The notes under the pieces were generated by a model. The model worked only from the letters and a program-made list of their open reading frames with translations. It searched no databases and had not been told where the DNA came from. A DNA stretch of 64,000 nucleotides. Source: Diaminobutyricimonas sp. LJ205 (lineage in GTDB: Bacteria > Actinomycetota > Actinomycetes > Actinomycetales > Microbacteriaceae). The stretch is from contig NZ_CP046619.1 of assembly GCF_009755725.1 (NCBI RefSeq), positions 806,001-870,000 on the forward strand, read 5' to 3'. The position numbers were made by a program, and so were the translations under genes. Shown in pieces: positions 18,048 to 25,266 of the stretch. Each line of letters opens with the position of its first letter. The first letter of the stretch is position 1.

Positions 18048-18467
18048 ATGAAGTTCATGATGCTGCTGCAGTCCGACGAGAGCAGCCCCGAGGCGGCCGC
18101 CGGCTCGAGCGACGAGGCTCTGAACGCGATGGGCGCCTACAACGAGGAACTGATCAAGGCGGGCGTCATGCTCGCCGGTGAGGGCCTGCACCCGAGCTCG
18201 ACCGGCGTGCGCGTGCACTACGACGGCGACGAACGCACCGTCGTCGACGGCCCGTTCACCGAGAGCAAGGAACTGCTCGCGGGGTTCTGGATCATCCAGG
18301 TGCGGGACCGCGACGAGGCCATCGAGTGGGCACGCCGCATCCCGCTGCGCACTGCCCAGGTCGAGGTGCGCCAGGTCTTCGACATCTCGGAGTTCGACCA
18401 GGACAACGAGTATGTGAAGAAAGAGAAGGAATGGCGCGAGGCCACGGGCGAGTCACGCACCGCCTAG
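18048..18467 (+). CDS. YCII/DGPF-domain protein
   Basis: A 139-residue alpha/beta protein with the DGPF motif (VVDGPFTESKELLAGFW, about residues 65-81) in the YCII fold. Such proteins are encoded next to ECF42 sigma factors in very many actinobacteria, and their biochemical function is not established. ATG 18048 follows GAGGAG (18036-18041). The sigma gene starts 10 nt after the stop, so the two are co-transcribed, presumably from the TGTCGA promoter upstream. Confidence 0.88.
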   Translation: MKFMMLLQSDESSPEAAAGSSDEALNAMGAYNEELIKAGVMLAGEGLHPSSTGVRVHYDGDERTVVDGPFTESKELLAGFWIIQVRDRDEAIEWARRIPLRTAQVEVRQVFDISEFDQDNEYVKKEKEWREATGESRTA

Positions 18468-18477
18468 GGGACGCCAG

Positions 18478-19755
18478 ATGACGGCCTCGACGACGCACGG
18501 CGCCGTCGAGGCCGTCTGGCGCATCGAGTCGGCCCGGGTGGTCGGTGCGCTGGTGCGGATGGTGGGGGATGTCGCGCTGGCCGAGGATCTCGCCCAGGAC
18601 GCACTCGTCGCAGCACTCGAGCAGTGGCCGCGCGACGGGGTGCCGAAGAACCCGGGCGCCTGGCTGACCGCGATCGCGAAGCGTCGGGCTATTGACACCT
18701 GGCGCCGGCAGGCGTCGCTGGAGAACAAGTACGCGCTGCTTGCCGACGCGCTCGAGCGATCCGAGAATCTCGGCGAGCCGGAGCAGGCGCTCGCCGCGGT
18801 GATCGACGACGACGTGCTCCGGCTGGTCTTCGTTGCCTGCCATCCGGTGCTGCCGAAACCGGCGCGGGTCGCGCTCACCCTGAAACTGGTCGGCGGATTG
18901 TCGACCGAGGAGATCGCGCGCGCGTTCCTTGTGCCGACGCCGACCATCGCGCAGCGGATCGTGCGGGCCAAGCGTGCGCTGACAGCGGCGCACGTGCCGT
19001 TCGAGGTGCCGGACCACACCGAGTTCACCGGGCGGCTGTCCTCGGTGCTGGAGGTCATCTACCTGATCTTCAACGAGGGATACTCCGCGACATCCGGCGA
19101 CGACTGGATGCGTCCCGGGATGTGCGATGAGGCGCTCCGGCTGGGACGCATGCTGGCCGAACTGGTGCCGCGTGAACCCGAAGTGCATGGCCTGGTCGCG
19201 CTGATGGAGCTGCAGGCGTCGCGGCTGGGCGCGCGCACGAGCCGGGACGGCGAACCGGTCCTGCTCGCCGACCAGGACCGCACCCGCTGGAACCGGCTGC
19301 TGATCGGTCGGGGTCTGGCTGCCCTGGCCCGGACCGACGAGTTGGCCGCATCGACCAGCGGAAAGGCGCGCGGCCCGTACACGCTGCAAGCGGCGCTCGC
19401 CGCCTGCCACGCCACCGCGCCAAGCATCGAGCAGACCGACTGGGCGCGGATCGTCGCGCTGTACGAAGAACTTGGCACTCTGACGCCGTCGCCCGTGATC
19501 GAACTCAACCGGGCGGTGGCCGTGTCCATGCTGCGCGGCCCAGCCGCAGCGCTCGAGATCGTCGACGCGCTGCGCGAGCACACCGCACTGCGCGGCTACC
19601 ACCTGCTGCCGACGGTGCGCGCCGACCTGCTCGCCAAGGTCGGCCGAACCGATGAGGCAAGGCACGAGTTCGAGCGTGCGGCCGAACTGACCGACAACGC
19701 TCGGGAGAAGGCGCTGCTGCTCGCGCGCGCCCAGCAGTTCAGCGGGCGGTCGTAG
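18478..19755 (+). CDS. RNA polymerase ECF42-group sigma factor
   Basis: A 425-residue sigma-70 family protein, far longer than a normal ECF factor. Region 2 covers about residues 10-80 (VGDVALAEDLAQDALVAALE, IAKRRAIDTWRR). Region 4 covers about 115-170 (LTLKLVGGLSTEEIARAFLV, TIAQRIVRAKRAL). A helical, TPR-like C-terminal domain of about 230 residues follows (DRTRWNRLLIGRGLAAL, ELNRAVAVSMLRGPAAALE). That domain is diagnostic of the ECF42 group, which has no anti-sigma factor partner and depends on the extension for activity. The upstream DGPF gene and TGTCGA promoter complete the known module. The stop is followed 9 nt later by the kinase-like gene, which has its own -10. Confidence 0.92.
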   Translation: MTASTTHGAVEAVWRIESARVVGALVRMVGDVALAEDLAQDALVAALEQWPRDGVPKNPGAWLTAIAKRRAIDTWRRQASLENKYALLADALERSENLGEPEQALAAVIDDDVLRLVFVACHPVLPKPARVALTLKLVGGLSTEEIARAFLVPTPTIAQRIVRAKRALTAAHVPFEVPDHTEFTGRLSSVLEVIYLIFNEGYSATSGDDWMRPGMCDEALRLGRMLAELVPREPEVHGLVALMELQASRLGARTSRDGEPVLLADQDRTRWNRLLIGRGLAALARTDELAASTSGKARGPYTLQAALAACHATAPSIEQTDWARIVALYEELGTLTPSPVIELNRAVAVSMLRGPAAALEIVDALREHTALRGYHLLPTVRADLLAKVGRTDEARHEFERAAELTDNAREKALLLARAQQFSGRS

Positions 19756-19758
19756 GCT
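19753..19758 (+). promoter_or_regulatory. -10 element of the uridine-kinase-like gene (leaderless)
   Basis: TAGGCT begins inside the sigma gene's TAG stop and ends 7 nt before ATG 19765. Confidence 0.45.
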
Positions 19759-19764
19759 GGACGA

Positions 19765-20376
19765 ATGCCGGACAAGAGGGACTTTTTCGACGCGTTGGCA
19801 GCCGAGGTGCTTCACAACTACGGACGAGGACGGGCGATCATCGCGGTCGATGGGCTTCCGGATGCCGGCACCACAGCATTCGCGGACGACCTTGCCGCAG
19901 CCTTCAAGCGCGTCGACCACGACGTGTTTCGAGCGTCGATGCGGGACTTTCACCGGCCGCGCGCCGAGCGCGTTGCCCGTGGCGACTCTCCAGGCGACTT
20001 CTATCGGGACGCCTTCGACTACTCGCGCTTCCGGCGGGTGCTGATCGAGCCGTTCCGGATGGGCGGAAGCACCGGTTTCGTGACCCGCGACTTCGATCTC
20101 GAACGCGACATGCAGATCGAGCCGAAGTGGCAGAGCGGGCCGGCCGACGCCATTCTCATCGTCGACGGGCTGTTCGTGAACCGGCCCGAGCTGTCGAGCC
20201 TGTGGAACTACTCGATCTGGCTCGAGGTGCCGGTTCCGTTGCAGGCGACGGATGTCGAGACCAATGCGGTCGTCTCGGTGTACCGCAAGGACACCGACCC
20301 GACCGAAAAGGCCACCGCCCTCATCAACAACACCGACCCCGACAATCCGCAGCGCATCTTCGCCGACTCCTGCTGA
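19765..20376 (+). CDS. Uridine kinase-like P-loop protein with altered Walker A
   Basis: A 203-residue protein resembling the uridine kinase/phosphoribulokinase fold: the strand-loop IIAVDGLPDAGTT near residue 30, a region of DFHRPRAERVARGDSP like the substrate loop of uridine kinases (DxFY/xFxRPR), AILIVDGLFVNRPEL as the Walker B-like strand, and a C-terminal VYRKDTDPTEKATALINNTDP segment. The normal GxxGxGKS/T is replaced by GLPDAGTT, so the phosphate-binding Lys is missing. Either another residue substitutes for it or this is not an active kinase. Its leaderless promoter suggests transcription apart from the sigma gene. Confidence 0.7.
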   Translation: MPDKRDFFDALAAEVLHNYGRGRAIIAVDGLPDAGTTAFADDLAAAFKRVDHDVFRASMRDFHRPRAERVARGDSPGDFYRDAFDYSRFRRVLIEPFRMGGSTGFVTRDFDLERDMQIEPKWQSGPADAILIVDGLFVNRPELSSLWNYSIWLEVPVPLQATDVETNAVVSVYRKDTDPTEKATALINNTDPDNPQRIFADSC

Positions 20377-20488
20377 GCTGTTTCGGGCTCGTAGGCTCAC
20401 AAGCCGCCGGCGACCACAGTGACGGTGGTGAGCGCTACGGTTGGCACAGTCTTACCCGCCACAACCGGCGGAGCCGCAGAGGAGCGTC

Positions 20489-20935
20489 GTGAAGATCCAG
20501 GACAGCATCAGCATCAACGCCGACCGTGCGCGCGTGTTCAAGGTCTTCTGCGACCTTGAGAATGCCGCAGCCAATATCGGTGGCATCACCAAGATCGAGG
20601 TGCTCGCCGGTCCTGCCCAGTTGAATCTGGGCACCAAATGGCGTGAGACCCGCACGATGTTCGGAAGAGAGGCGACCGAGGAAATGTGGGTCACCGGGTA
20701 CGAACAGGACGCGTCCTATGTGGCAGAGGCCGAGTCGCGCGGAACCCACTATCGCAGCGAGTACCGATTCACCTCGGAGGGGAGCGGTACCCGCGTCGAT
20801 CTGAGGTTTGAAGGCACCCCGCTCACCTTCGGCGCGCGCATCACCGGCGTCATCGGTGCGCTGTTCGCCGGTGCGGCCAAGAAGGCACTGCATCAGGACC
20901 TGGTGGACCTGAAACGGGCCTGCGAAGCCGCGTGA
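20489..20935 (+). CDS. SRPBCC-fold protein
   Basis: A 148-residue START/Bet v1-type helix-grip protein: the N-terminal strand and helix KIQDSISINADRARVFKVFCD, the central TKWRETRTMFGREATEEMWV, and the C-terminal long helix ITGVIGALFAGAAKKALHQ. SRPBCC proteins bind hydrophobic ligands or act as polyketide-cyclase-like proteins; no ligand can be named. The GTG at 20489 follows GAGGAG (20479-20484), preferable to an earlier in-frame start at 20441. A TACGGT at 20436-20441 is a plausible -10. Confidence 0.8.
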   Translation: MKIQDSISINADRARVFKVFCDLENAAANIGGITKIEVLAGPAQLNLGTKWRETRTMFGREATEEMWVTGYEQDASYVAEAESRGTHYRSEYRFTSEGSGTRVDLRFEGTPLTFGARITGVIGALFAGAAKKALHQDLVDLKRACEAA

Positions 20936-20958
20936 CCAAGCTCAGCTGACGACCGCAC

Positions 20959-21002
20959 CCGCTGATCGAGCTTGTCGAGATCTCGGCAGGCTCGATCAAC
21001 GG
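20959..21002. repeat. Family A palindrome between the SRPBCC and acetyltransferase genes
   Basis: 44 bases: a left half starting CCGCTGATCGAGCTTGTCG and a right half starting TCTCGGCAGGCTCGATCAAC, nearly complementary. The TGA stop of the leftward acetyltransferase (20996-20998) lies inside the right half. Confidence 0.85.
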
Positions 21003-21472
21003 TTGGGCCCGGCCGAAGGCACCGGGATGTCGAAATGCATCACCTCTTCGCGCGCCCCGAGCTTGCTGTACAGCGCAATCGCCGGCTCATCGCCGTAGTC
21101 GGCCTGGACGTACACGACCCATGCGCCGCGCTCCGCCCCGATTTCCTGGAGCCGACCGATCAGGGCCGTGGCGACGCCGTGCCGACGGAAGCCCTCTGCC
21201 ACCGCGAGATCGTAGATGTAGACCTCCGATCGCGCCTGCTCTAACTTGTCGAGCTCGTAGGCCACCAATCCGCCGGCGATAGTGTCACCGATCGAAGCGG
21301 TCAGCACGATCACATGCTGCTTGCCCAGCTGGGCTTGTAGATAGCCGTCACTCGGCGGCTCGGCGGCATAGCTTTCGGGATCGTCGAATGCCTCGGAGAA
21401 CAGGGTGTTCAGCGACCGCATCAGCGGCAGGTCGCCGGGCGTCAACTGGGTTATGGTGACGGGCTCTGACAT
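20996..21472 (-). CDS. GNAT acetyltransferase resembling AAC(3)-I aminoglycoside 3-N-acetyltransferases
   Basis: A 158-residue GNAT protein whose core matches the AAC(3)-I family along most of its length: SEVYIYDLAVAEGFRRHGVA (acetyl-CoA site with the R/Q-x-x-G-x-A segment), GAWVVYVQADYGDEPAIALY, and the C-terminal KLGAREEVMHFDIP. The family acetylates the 3-amino group of aminoglycosides such as gentamicin. Whether this chromosomal protein does so or acts on a native amine is not determinable from sequence. The ATG at 21472 has TACGTT (21479-21484) ending 7 nt upstream on its strand. The last codons and stop come from a repeat element. No mobile element or second resistance gene flanks it. 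Confidence 0.82.
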   Translation of the reverse strand: MSEPVTITQLTPGDLPLMRSLNTLFSEAFDDPESYAAEPPSDGYLQAQLGKQHVIVLTASIGDTIAGGLVAYELDKLEQARSEVYIYDLAVAEGFRRHGVATALIGRLQEIGAERGAWVVYVQADYGDEPAIALYSKLGAREEVMHFDIPVPSAGPNR

Positions 21473-21478
21473 GGCATG

Positions 21479-21484
21479 AACGTA
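21479..21484 (-). promoter_or_regulatory. -10 element of the acetyltransferase gene (leaderless)
   Basis: TACGTT on the minus strand, 7 nt before the ATG at 21472. Confidence 0.5.
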
Positions 21485-21508
21485 ACTCAGCCGTTCGGCG
21501 GCCATCAA

Positions 21509-21568
21509 GGGTTTCGATATACACCGGCCTCGCAAGCTCGCGCGGCTACTCAACCACCGGGGAAACCC
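21509..21568. repeat. Family C repeat overlapping the 3' end of the panE-like gene
   Basis: Runs from GGGTTTCGATATACACCGGC to a CTACTCAACCACC core, bounded by GGGTTTC (21509-21515) and GAAACCC (21562-21568). The last codons and stop of the leftward reductase lie in it. A related GGTGGTTGAGGAGCGCGC block is at 32186-32210. Confidence 0.6.
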
Positions 21569-22547
21569 TGGCGACGACTTCCTCGGTCGACAGGTGTCGC
21601 CCGGTGCGCTCGACTTCGTGCACGAGGGCGGTCAGCGTCCGGTTGATCGGCGTGGCGACATCCGTTCGCAGCGCCTGCTCGACGACCGCCCCATTCAAGA
21701 AGTCGATCTCGCTGGACTGCCCGCGCCGGATCGACTGCAGCGTCGACGCCGGATTCGGCACGTCGCCGAGGTACTGGCGGATGCCGCGCGGCACTCGCTC
21801 ACCCACCCAGAGTGGTGCGTGGGCGAGGGCCCAGACGGCGAGCGGCGTGATGCCCTGCAGCGTCGCGAACCGCACTCCGCGAGCCAGGCCCACCCGGGCG
21901 GTCTCACGCATGCTGCGGGTCATGATCCGCCGCAGCCGAGGATCATCGATAACCGCCTGCACACTGGTGCCGGTGATCGCCGGCAACGCGTTCACCTGGT
22001 TCACCAGCAGCTTCGTCCAGCGGGCGCCCTCGAAGTTGTCGACCACCGAGGTCGGCAGGGCAGTGTTCAGCACGGATGCCGCCGCCTGCGCCGCAGCGGG
22101 GGAGCCGTGCGCGCTCCCGACGTAGGTGTGTGCCGCAGCGGTCACCGTGATCTCGCCCGGGGCAACATACGACGCGGCGAGCATCGACAGCGCGCCGACC
22201 ACGTCCGACCCGCCGGCCGCCTCGATCACGCTTTCCAGGCCGCCGAGCCCGTTCTGGATCACCACGAGCGGCACCCCGGCGAGCACGTCGGCGTTCTCAC
22301 GCACGACTTCCGCGGCATCCATCGCCTTGGTGGCAACAATCGCCAGCCCAGGTGACACCGTCAGCCGCGGACCGGCGAGCACCGCCGCGGTGTACTCGCC
22401 CCAGGCGCCACTCAGCCGGATGCCGTGTTCAGCGATCGCGGCGAGGTTCGGCCCGCGAGCGGTGACCTCGACCTCATGCCCGGCCCGGGCGAGCAGGGCG
22501 GCAACCGTGCCGCCCATCGCCCCAGCTCCGAGCACCGCGATTCGCAT
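21546..22547 (-). CDS. panE: 2-dehydropantoate 2-reductase family protein
   Basis: A 333-residue ApbA/PanE-type dehydrogenase that would reduce ketopantoate to pantoate with NADPH for coenzyme A synthesis. The N-terminal Rossmann motif is MRIAVLGAGAMGGTVAALLA. QNGLGG lies near residue 110, and the catalytic Lys is in RWTKLLVNQVNALPAITG (about residue 180), followed by a helical C-terminal domain. Many paralogues of this family act on other 2-oxo acids, so the exact substrate is uncertain. ATG at 22547 with TAGGCT (22555-22560, minus strand) ending 8 nt upstream. Divergent from truB, with the two -10 hexamers only 12 bp apart. The C-terminal residues derive from a repeat. Confidence 0.82.
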   Translation of the reverse strand: MRIAVLGAGAMGGTVAALLARAGHEVEVTARGPNLAAIAEHGIRLSGAWGEYTAAVLAGPRLTVSPGLAIVATKAMDAAEVVRENADVLAGVPLVVIQNGLGGLESVIEAAGGSDVVGALSMLAASYVAPGEITVTAAAHTYVGSAHGSPAAAQAAASVLNTALPTSVVDNFEGARWTKLLVNQVNALPAITGTSVQAVIDDPRLRRIMTRSMRETARVGLARGVRFATLQGITPLAVWALAHAPLWVGERVPRGIRQYLGDVPNPASTLQSIRRGQSSEIDFLNGAVVEQALRTDVATPINRTLTALVHEVERTGRHLSTEEVVARVSPVVE

Positions 22548-22554
22548 GACCGAA

Positions 22555-22560
22555 AGCCTA
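22555..22560 (-). promoter_or_regulatory. -10 element of the panE-like gene (leaderless)
   Basis: TAGGCT on the minus strand, 8 nt before ATG 22547. Confidence 0.5.
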
Positions 22561-22572
22561 TTGCCGCTCCGG

Positions 22573-22578
22573 TAGCGT
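22573..22578 (+). promoter_or_regulatory. -10 element of truB (leaderless)
   Basis: TAGCGT ends 7 nt before GTG 22585. Confidence 0.5.
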
Positions 22579-22584
22579 TGAGGT

Positions 22585-23490
22585 GTGGGTGAGATCGGCA
22601 AGCGCAGCGGCATCCTGCTGCTCGACAAGCCGGCGGGACTCACCAGCCATGACGTCGTCGCCCGGGTGCGCCGTCTCGCCGGAACCCGCAAGGTCGGCCA
22701 CGCCGGCACTCTCGACCCGATGGCCACCGGTCTGCTGGTGCTCGGCCTGAACAGCTCGACCCGGCTGCTCACCTATCTGGTCGGGCTCGACAAGGAGTAC
22801 ACGGCCACCATCCGGCTCGGCCAAACCTCGACGACGGATGACGCCGAGGGCGAGCTCGGCGAGACCACGGACACCACCGGCATCAGCGATGACGCGATCG
22901 CCGCGGGCATCGCCGCGCTGACCGGGCCGATCGAACAGGTGCCATCCAGCGTCAGCGCCATCAAGGTCGACGGCCGCCGAGCCTACGACCGGGCCCGCGC
23001 GGGGGAGACCGTCGAGCTCAAGTCCCGCCCGGTCACCATCCACGAGTTCGAAGTCCTCGACATCCGACGCGGCGATCACCTCGACATCGATGTGCGCGTG
23101 GTCTGCTCCTCGGGCACCTACATCCGCGCCCTGGCCCGCGACCTCGGCGGCGGGCTCGGAGTCGGCGGTCACCTGACCGTGCTGCGCCGCACCCTGGTCG
23201 GACCGTTCGCCATCACGGATGCCGGCACCCTCACCGACGCCACCCCCGACGGGCTCGGCGATGGCCTGCTCGACCCGGCCGCGGTCGCCGCCACGCTGTT
23301 TCCGACCGTGCAGCTGGATGCCGACGAAACCAAAGACCTCACCAACGGCAAGCGAATCACCCTCGACGCGCCCGATGCCGCCTGCGCGGCCGCGCTGTCA
23401 CCGGATGGCAGACTGATCGGGCTGTTGACTCTCACGAACGGGCGCGCACGTGCTCTGGTGAACTTTCCGACTGATGAGGTGCTTTCGTGA
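22585..23490 (+). CDS. truB: tRNA pseudouridine-55 synthase
   Basis: TruB isomerises U55 in the T-loop of tRNAs. The 301-residue protein opens with GILLLDKPAGLTSHDVVARV, then GHAGTLDPMATGLLVLGL with the catalytic Asp, YTATIRLGQTSTTDD, and the C-terminal PUA-like part (LTNGKRITLD). Leaderless start at GTG 22585. In most actinobacteria truB follows rbfA and precedes ribF; ribF still follows here after two small membrane-protein genes, but rbfA is 8 kb upstream. The stop overlaps the next gene's GTG (GTGA at 23487-23490). Confidence 0.96.
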   Translation: MGEIGKRSGILLLDKPAGLTSHDVVARVRRLAGTRKVGHAGTLDPMATGLLVLGLNSSTRLLTYLVGLDKEYTATIRLGQTSTTDDAEGELGETTDTTGISDDAIAAGIAALTGPIEQVPSSVSAIKVDGRRAYDRARAGETVELKSRPVTIHEFEVLDIRRGDHLDIDVRVVCSSGTYIRALARDLGGGLGVGGHLTVLRRTLVGPFAITDAGTLTDATPDGLGDGLLDPAAVAATLFPTVQLDADETKDLTNGKRITLDAPDAACAAALSPDGRLIGLLTLTNGRARALVNFPTDEVLS

Positions 23491-23855
23491 TCGAGTGGTT
23501 CAGTTGGCTGCAGGCGGGCACAGCGATTCTCGCCGGGCTGTTCTGCCTGATCATGGGCGCGATCGGCAAGAAGCCGAACGACCTCACCCTGGGCGCGGTG
23601 ATCCTGGTTGAACTGCTGTTGATCGTGCAGGTCGTGATGGCGATAGTCGCCCCGTTCCTTGGCAACACCCCGACCGGACATCCGTTGGAATTCTGGGCCT
23701 ACCTGGTGTCGGCCGTGCTGATCCCGCCGCTCGCCGCGTTCTGGGGGCTGGTCGAACGCAACCGCTGGTCGACCGTGGTGCTCGGCGCCGCCTGCCTCGC
23801 GATCGCCGTAATGGTGCTGCGGATGAACCAGATCTGGTTCGTCCAGATGGTCTGA
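23487..23855 (+). CDS. Small four-helix membrane protein
   Basis: 122 residues with four hydrophobic stretches (about 8-27, 36-58, 69-87, 95-113) and short loops. No family motif was recognised. It is translationally coupled to truB by a 4-nt GTGA overlap, so the two are co-expressed. Similar small membrane proteins often sit in truB-ribF intervals of actinobacteria, but no function is assigned here. Confidence 0.75.
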   Translation: MIEWFSWLQAGTAILAGLFCLIMGAIGKKPNDLTLGAVILVELLLIVQVVMAIVAPFLGNTPTGHPLEFWAYLVSAVLIPPLAAFWGLVERNRWSTVVLGAACLAIAVMVLRMNQIWFVQMV

Positions 23856-23860
23856 GCGCC

Positions 23861-23866
23861 TAACAT
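23861..23866 (+). promoter_or_regulatory. Candidate -10 element before the membrane protein at 23877
   Basis: TAACAT ends 11 nt before ATG 23877, slightly further than the usual 7-8, leaving a leader of at most a few bases. Confidence 0.35.
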
Positions 23867-23876
23867 TAGGGACGAT

Positions 23877-24293
23877 ATGTCCCAAGCAGCCCCCACCCGC
23901 ATGTCCGGCGTCGGACGAGTGCTCGTTCTCATCTACGGCATCCTCGCGATTGGCGCCACGGGGCGGTCGGTCTTCCAGATCCTCACCAAGTTCGACGAGG
24001 CCCCGCTCGCCTACATACTCTCCGCGGTCGCCGCCGTGGTCTACATCGTCGCCACCATCGCGCTGATCGTGCCGTCGTGGCGGCCGATCGCCTGGGCCAC
24101 CATCACCTTCGAGCTGATCGGCGTGCTGGTCGTCGGCACCCTCAGCGTGACCCAGCCCGAACTCTTCGCGCACCCGTCGGTCTGGTCACAGTTCGGCAGC
24201 GGCTACGTATTCATACCGCTGGTGTTGCCGGTGCTCGGCCTGATCTGGCTGTACACGCACCGCACCCGCACGAGCAGCGCGGCGGTGGCCTGA
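23877..24293 (+). CDS. Small membrane protein upstream of ribF
   Basis: 138 residues with four hydrophobic segments (about 12-31, 43-62, 68-90, 107-125) and a hydrophilic C-terminus (HRTRTSSAAVA). No recognised family. There is no good ribosome binding site, and a TAACAT hexamer lies shortly upstream, so it may be leaderless. One base separates its TGA from the ribF ATG, so it probably shares a transcript with ribF. Confidence 0.75.
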   Translation: MSQAAPTRMSGVGRVLVLIYGILAIGATGRSVFQILTKFDEAPLAYILSAVAAVVYIVATIALIVPSWRPIAWATITFELIGVLVVGTLSVTQPELFAHPSVWSQFGSGYVFIPLVLPVLGLIWLYTHRTRTSSAAVA

Positions 24294-24294
24294 G

Positions 24295-25266
24295 ATGCAG
24301 GTATTCACCTCCCTCGCCGAGATTCCGGCCGACTTCGGGCCGAGCGCCGTCACCATCGGCAAGTTCGATGGCGTGCACGCCGGACACCGTGCGGTGATCG
24401 CCGAATTGCACAGCATGGCGGATGCCGCGGGCCTGACCCCGACGGTGGTGACTTTCGACCGCAACCCGCTGGCCCTGCTGCGCCCCGAGCTCTGCCCAGA
24501 GCCGCTGCTGAGCAACGCGCAGAAGCTGGAGCGGCTCACCGAGGTCGGCATCGGCGCCACCCTGATGCTGACCTTCGACCGTGCCCTCAGTCAGGAGAGC
24601 CCCGAGGAATTCATCCAGGGCGTCCTGGTCGATGCGCTGCACGCGAAGATCGTGCTGGTCGGGGCGGACTTCCGCTTCGGTGCCCGCGGCGCCGGGACCG
24701 TCGACACCCTCATCGAGGCAGGTGCCCGGTACGGCTTCGAGGTGCGGCGCGTGCACGAGGTGCTTGCCGACACCGGACGTCGGGCATCGTCGACCTGGGT
24801 GCGGGAAGCGCTCGCCCGCGGCGACATCCGCGAGGCATCCGCCGTACTCGGCCACCTGCCCTCGGTGCGCTCGATCGTTGTGCCGGGGGAGAAGCGCGGC
24901 CGCGAGATGGGCTTTCCGACCGCGAACCTCAAGCCTGGCGTTGAAGGCCTGATCCCCGCTGACGGCGTGTATGCCGGCTGGCTGACTGTTGACGGCACCG
25001 TGTACCCGGCCGCGATCTCAATCGGCGACAACCCGACCTTCGAGGGTGTCCCGGCGCGGCAGGTGGAAGCGTACGTGCTCGATGAGGACATCGACCTGTA
25101 CGGCAAGACCGTCGAGGTTTCGTTCTTCGATCGCCTGCGCGGCATGGTGAAGTACACGACCATCGAAGCGCTGATCGAGCAGCTGAGGCAGGATGTCGAG
25201 GACACCCGCGTCCTCCTCGCCGAGGCTCCGCTGCCCGGACGCGAGGGCACCGGACTTCCCGCGTGA
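24295..25266 (+). CDS. ribF: Bifunctional riboflavin kinase/FAD synthetase
   Basis: Phosphorylates riboflavin to FMN and adenylates FMN to FAD. The 323-residue protein has the N-terminal nucleotidyltransferase domain (VTIGKFDGVHAGHRAVIAEL; the TxSSTxIR-like element appears as RRASSTWVREALARGDI) and the C-terminal riboflavin kinase domain (GREMGFPTANLKPG with the PTAN motif, YPAAISIGDNPTF). All expected motifs are present. Its last four bases overlap the GTG of the following transporter gene. Confidence 0.96.
   Translation: MQVFTSLAEIPADFGPSAVTIGKFDGVHAGHRAVIAELHSMADAAGLTPTVVTFDRNPLALLRPELCPEPLLSNAQKLERLTEVGIGATLMLTFDRALSQESPEEFIQGVLVDALHAKIVLVGADFRFGARGAGTVDTLIEAGARYGFEVRRVHEVLADTGRRASSTWVREALARGDIREASAVLGHLPSVRSIVVPGEKRGREMGFPTANLKPGVEGLIPADGVYAGWLTVDGTVYPAAISIGDNPTFEGVPARQVEAYVLDEDIDLYGKTVEVSFFDRLRGMVKYTTIEALIEQLRQDVEDTRVLLAEAPLPGREGTGLPA

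Noticed and set aside
18292-20400. 702-codon leftward frame over the sigma factor and kinase-like genes
   Set aside because: Antisense of well-supported genes, no domain motif, no start region.
23877-24293. Riboswitch upstream of ribF (FMN type)
   Set aside because: The region upstream of ribF is coding sequence of a small membrane protein and shows no RFN element.
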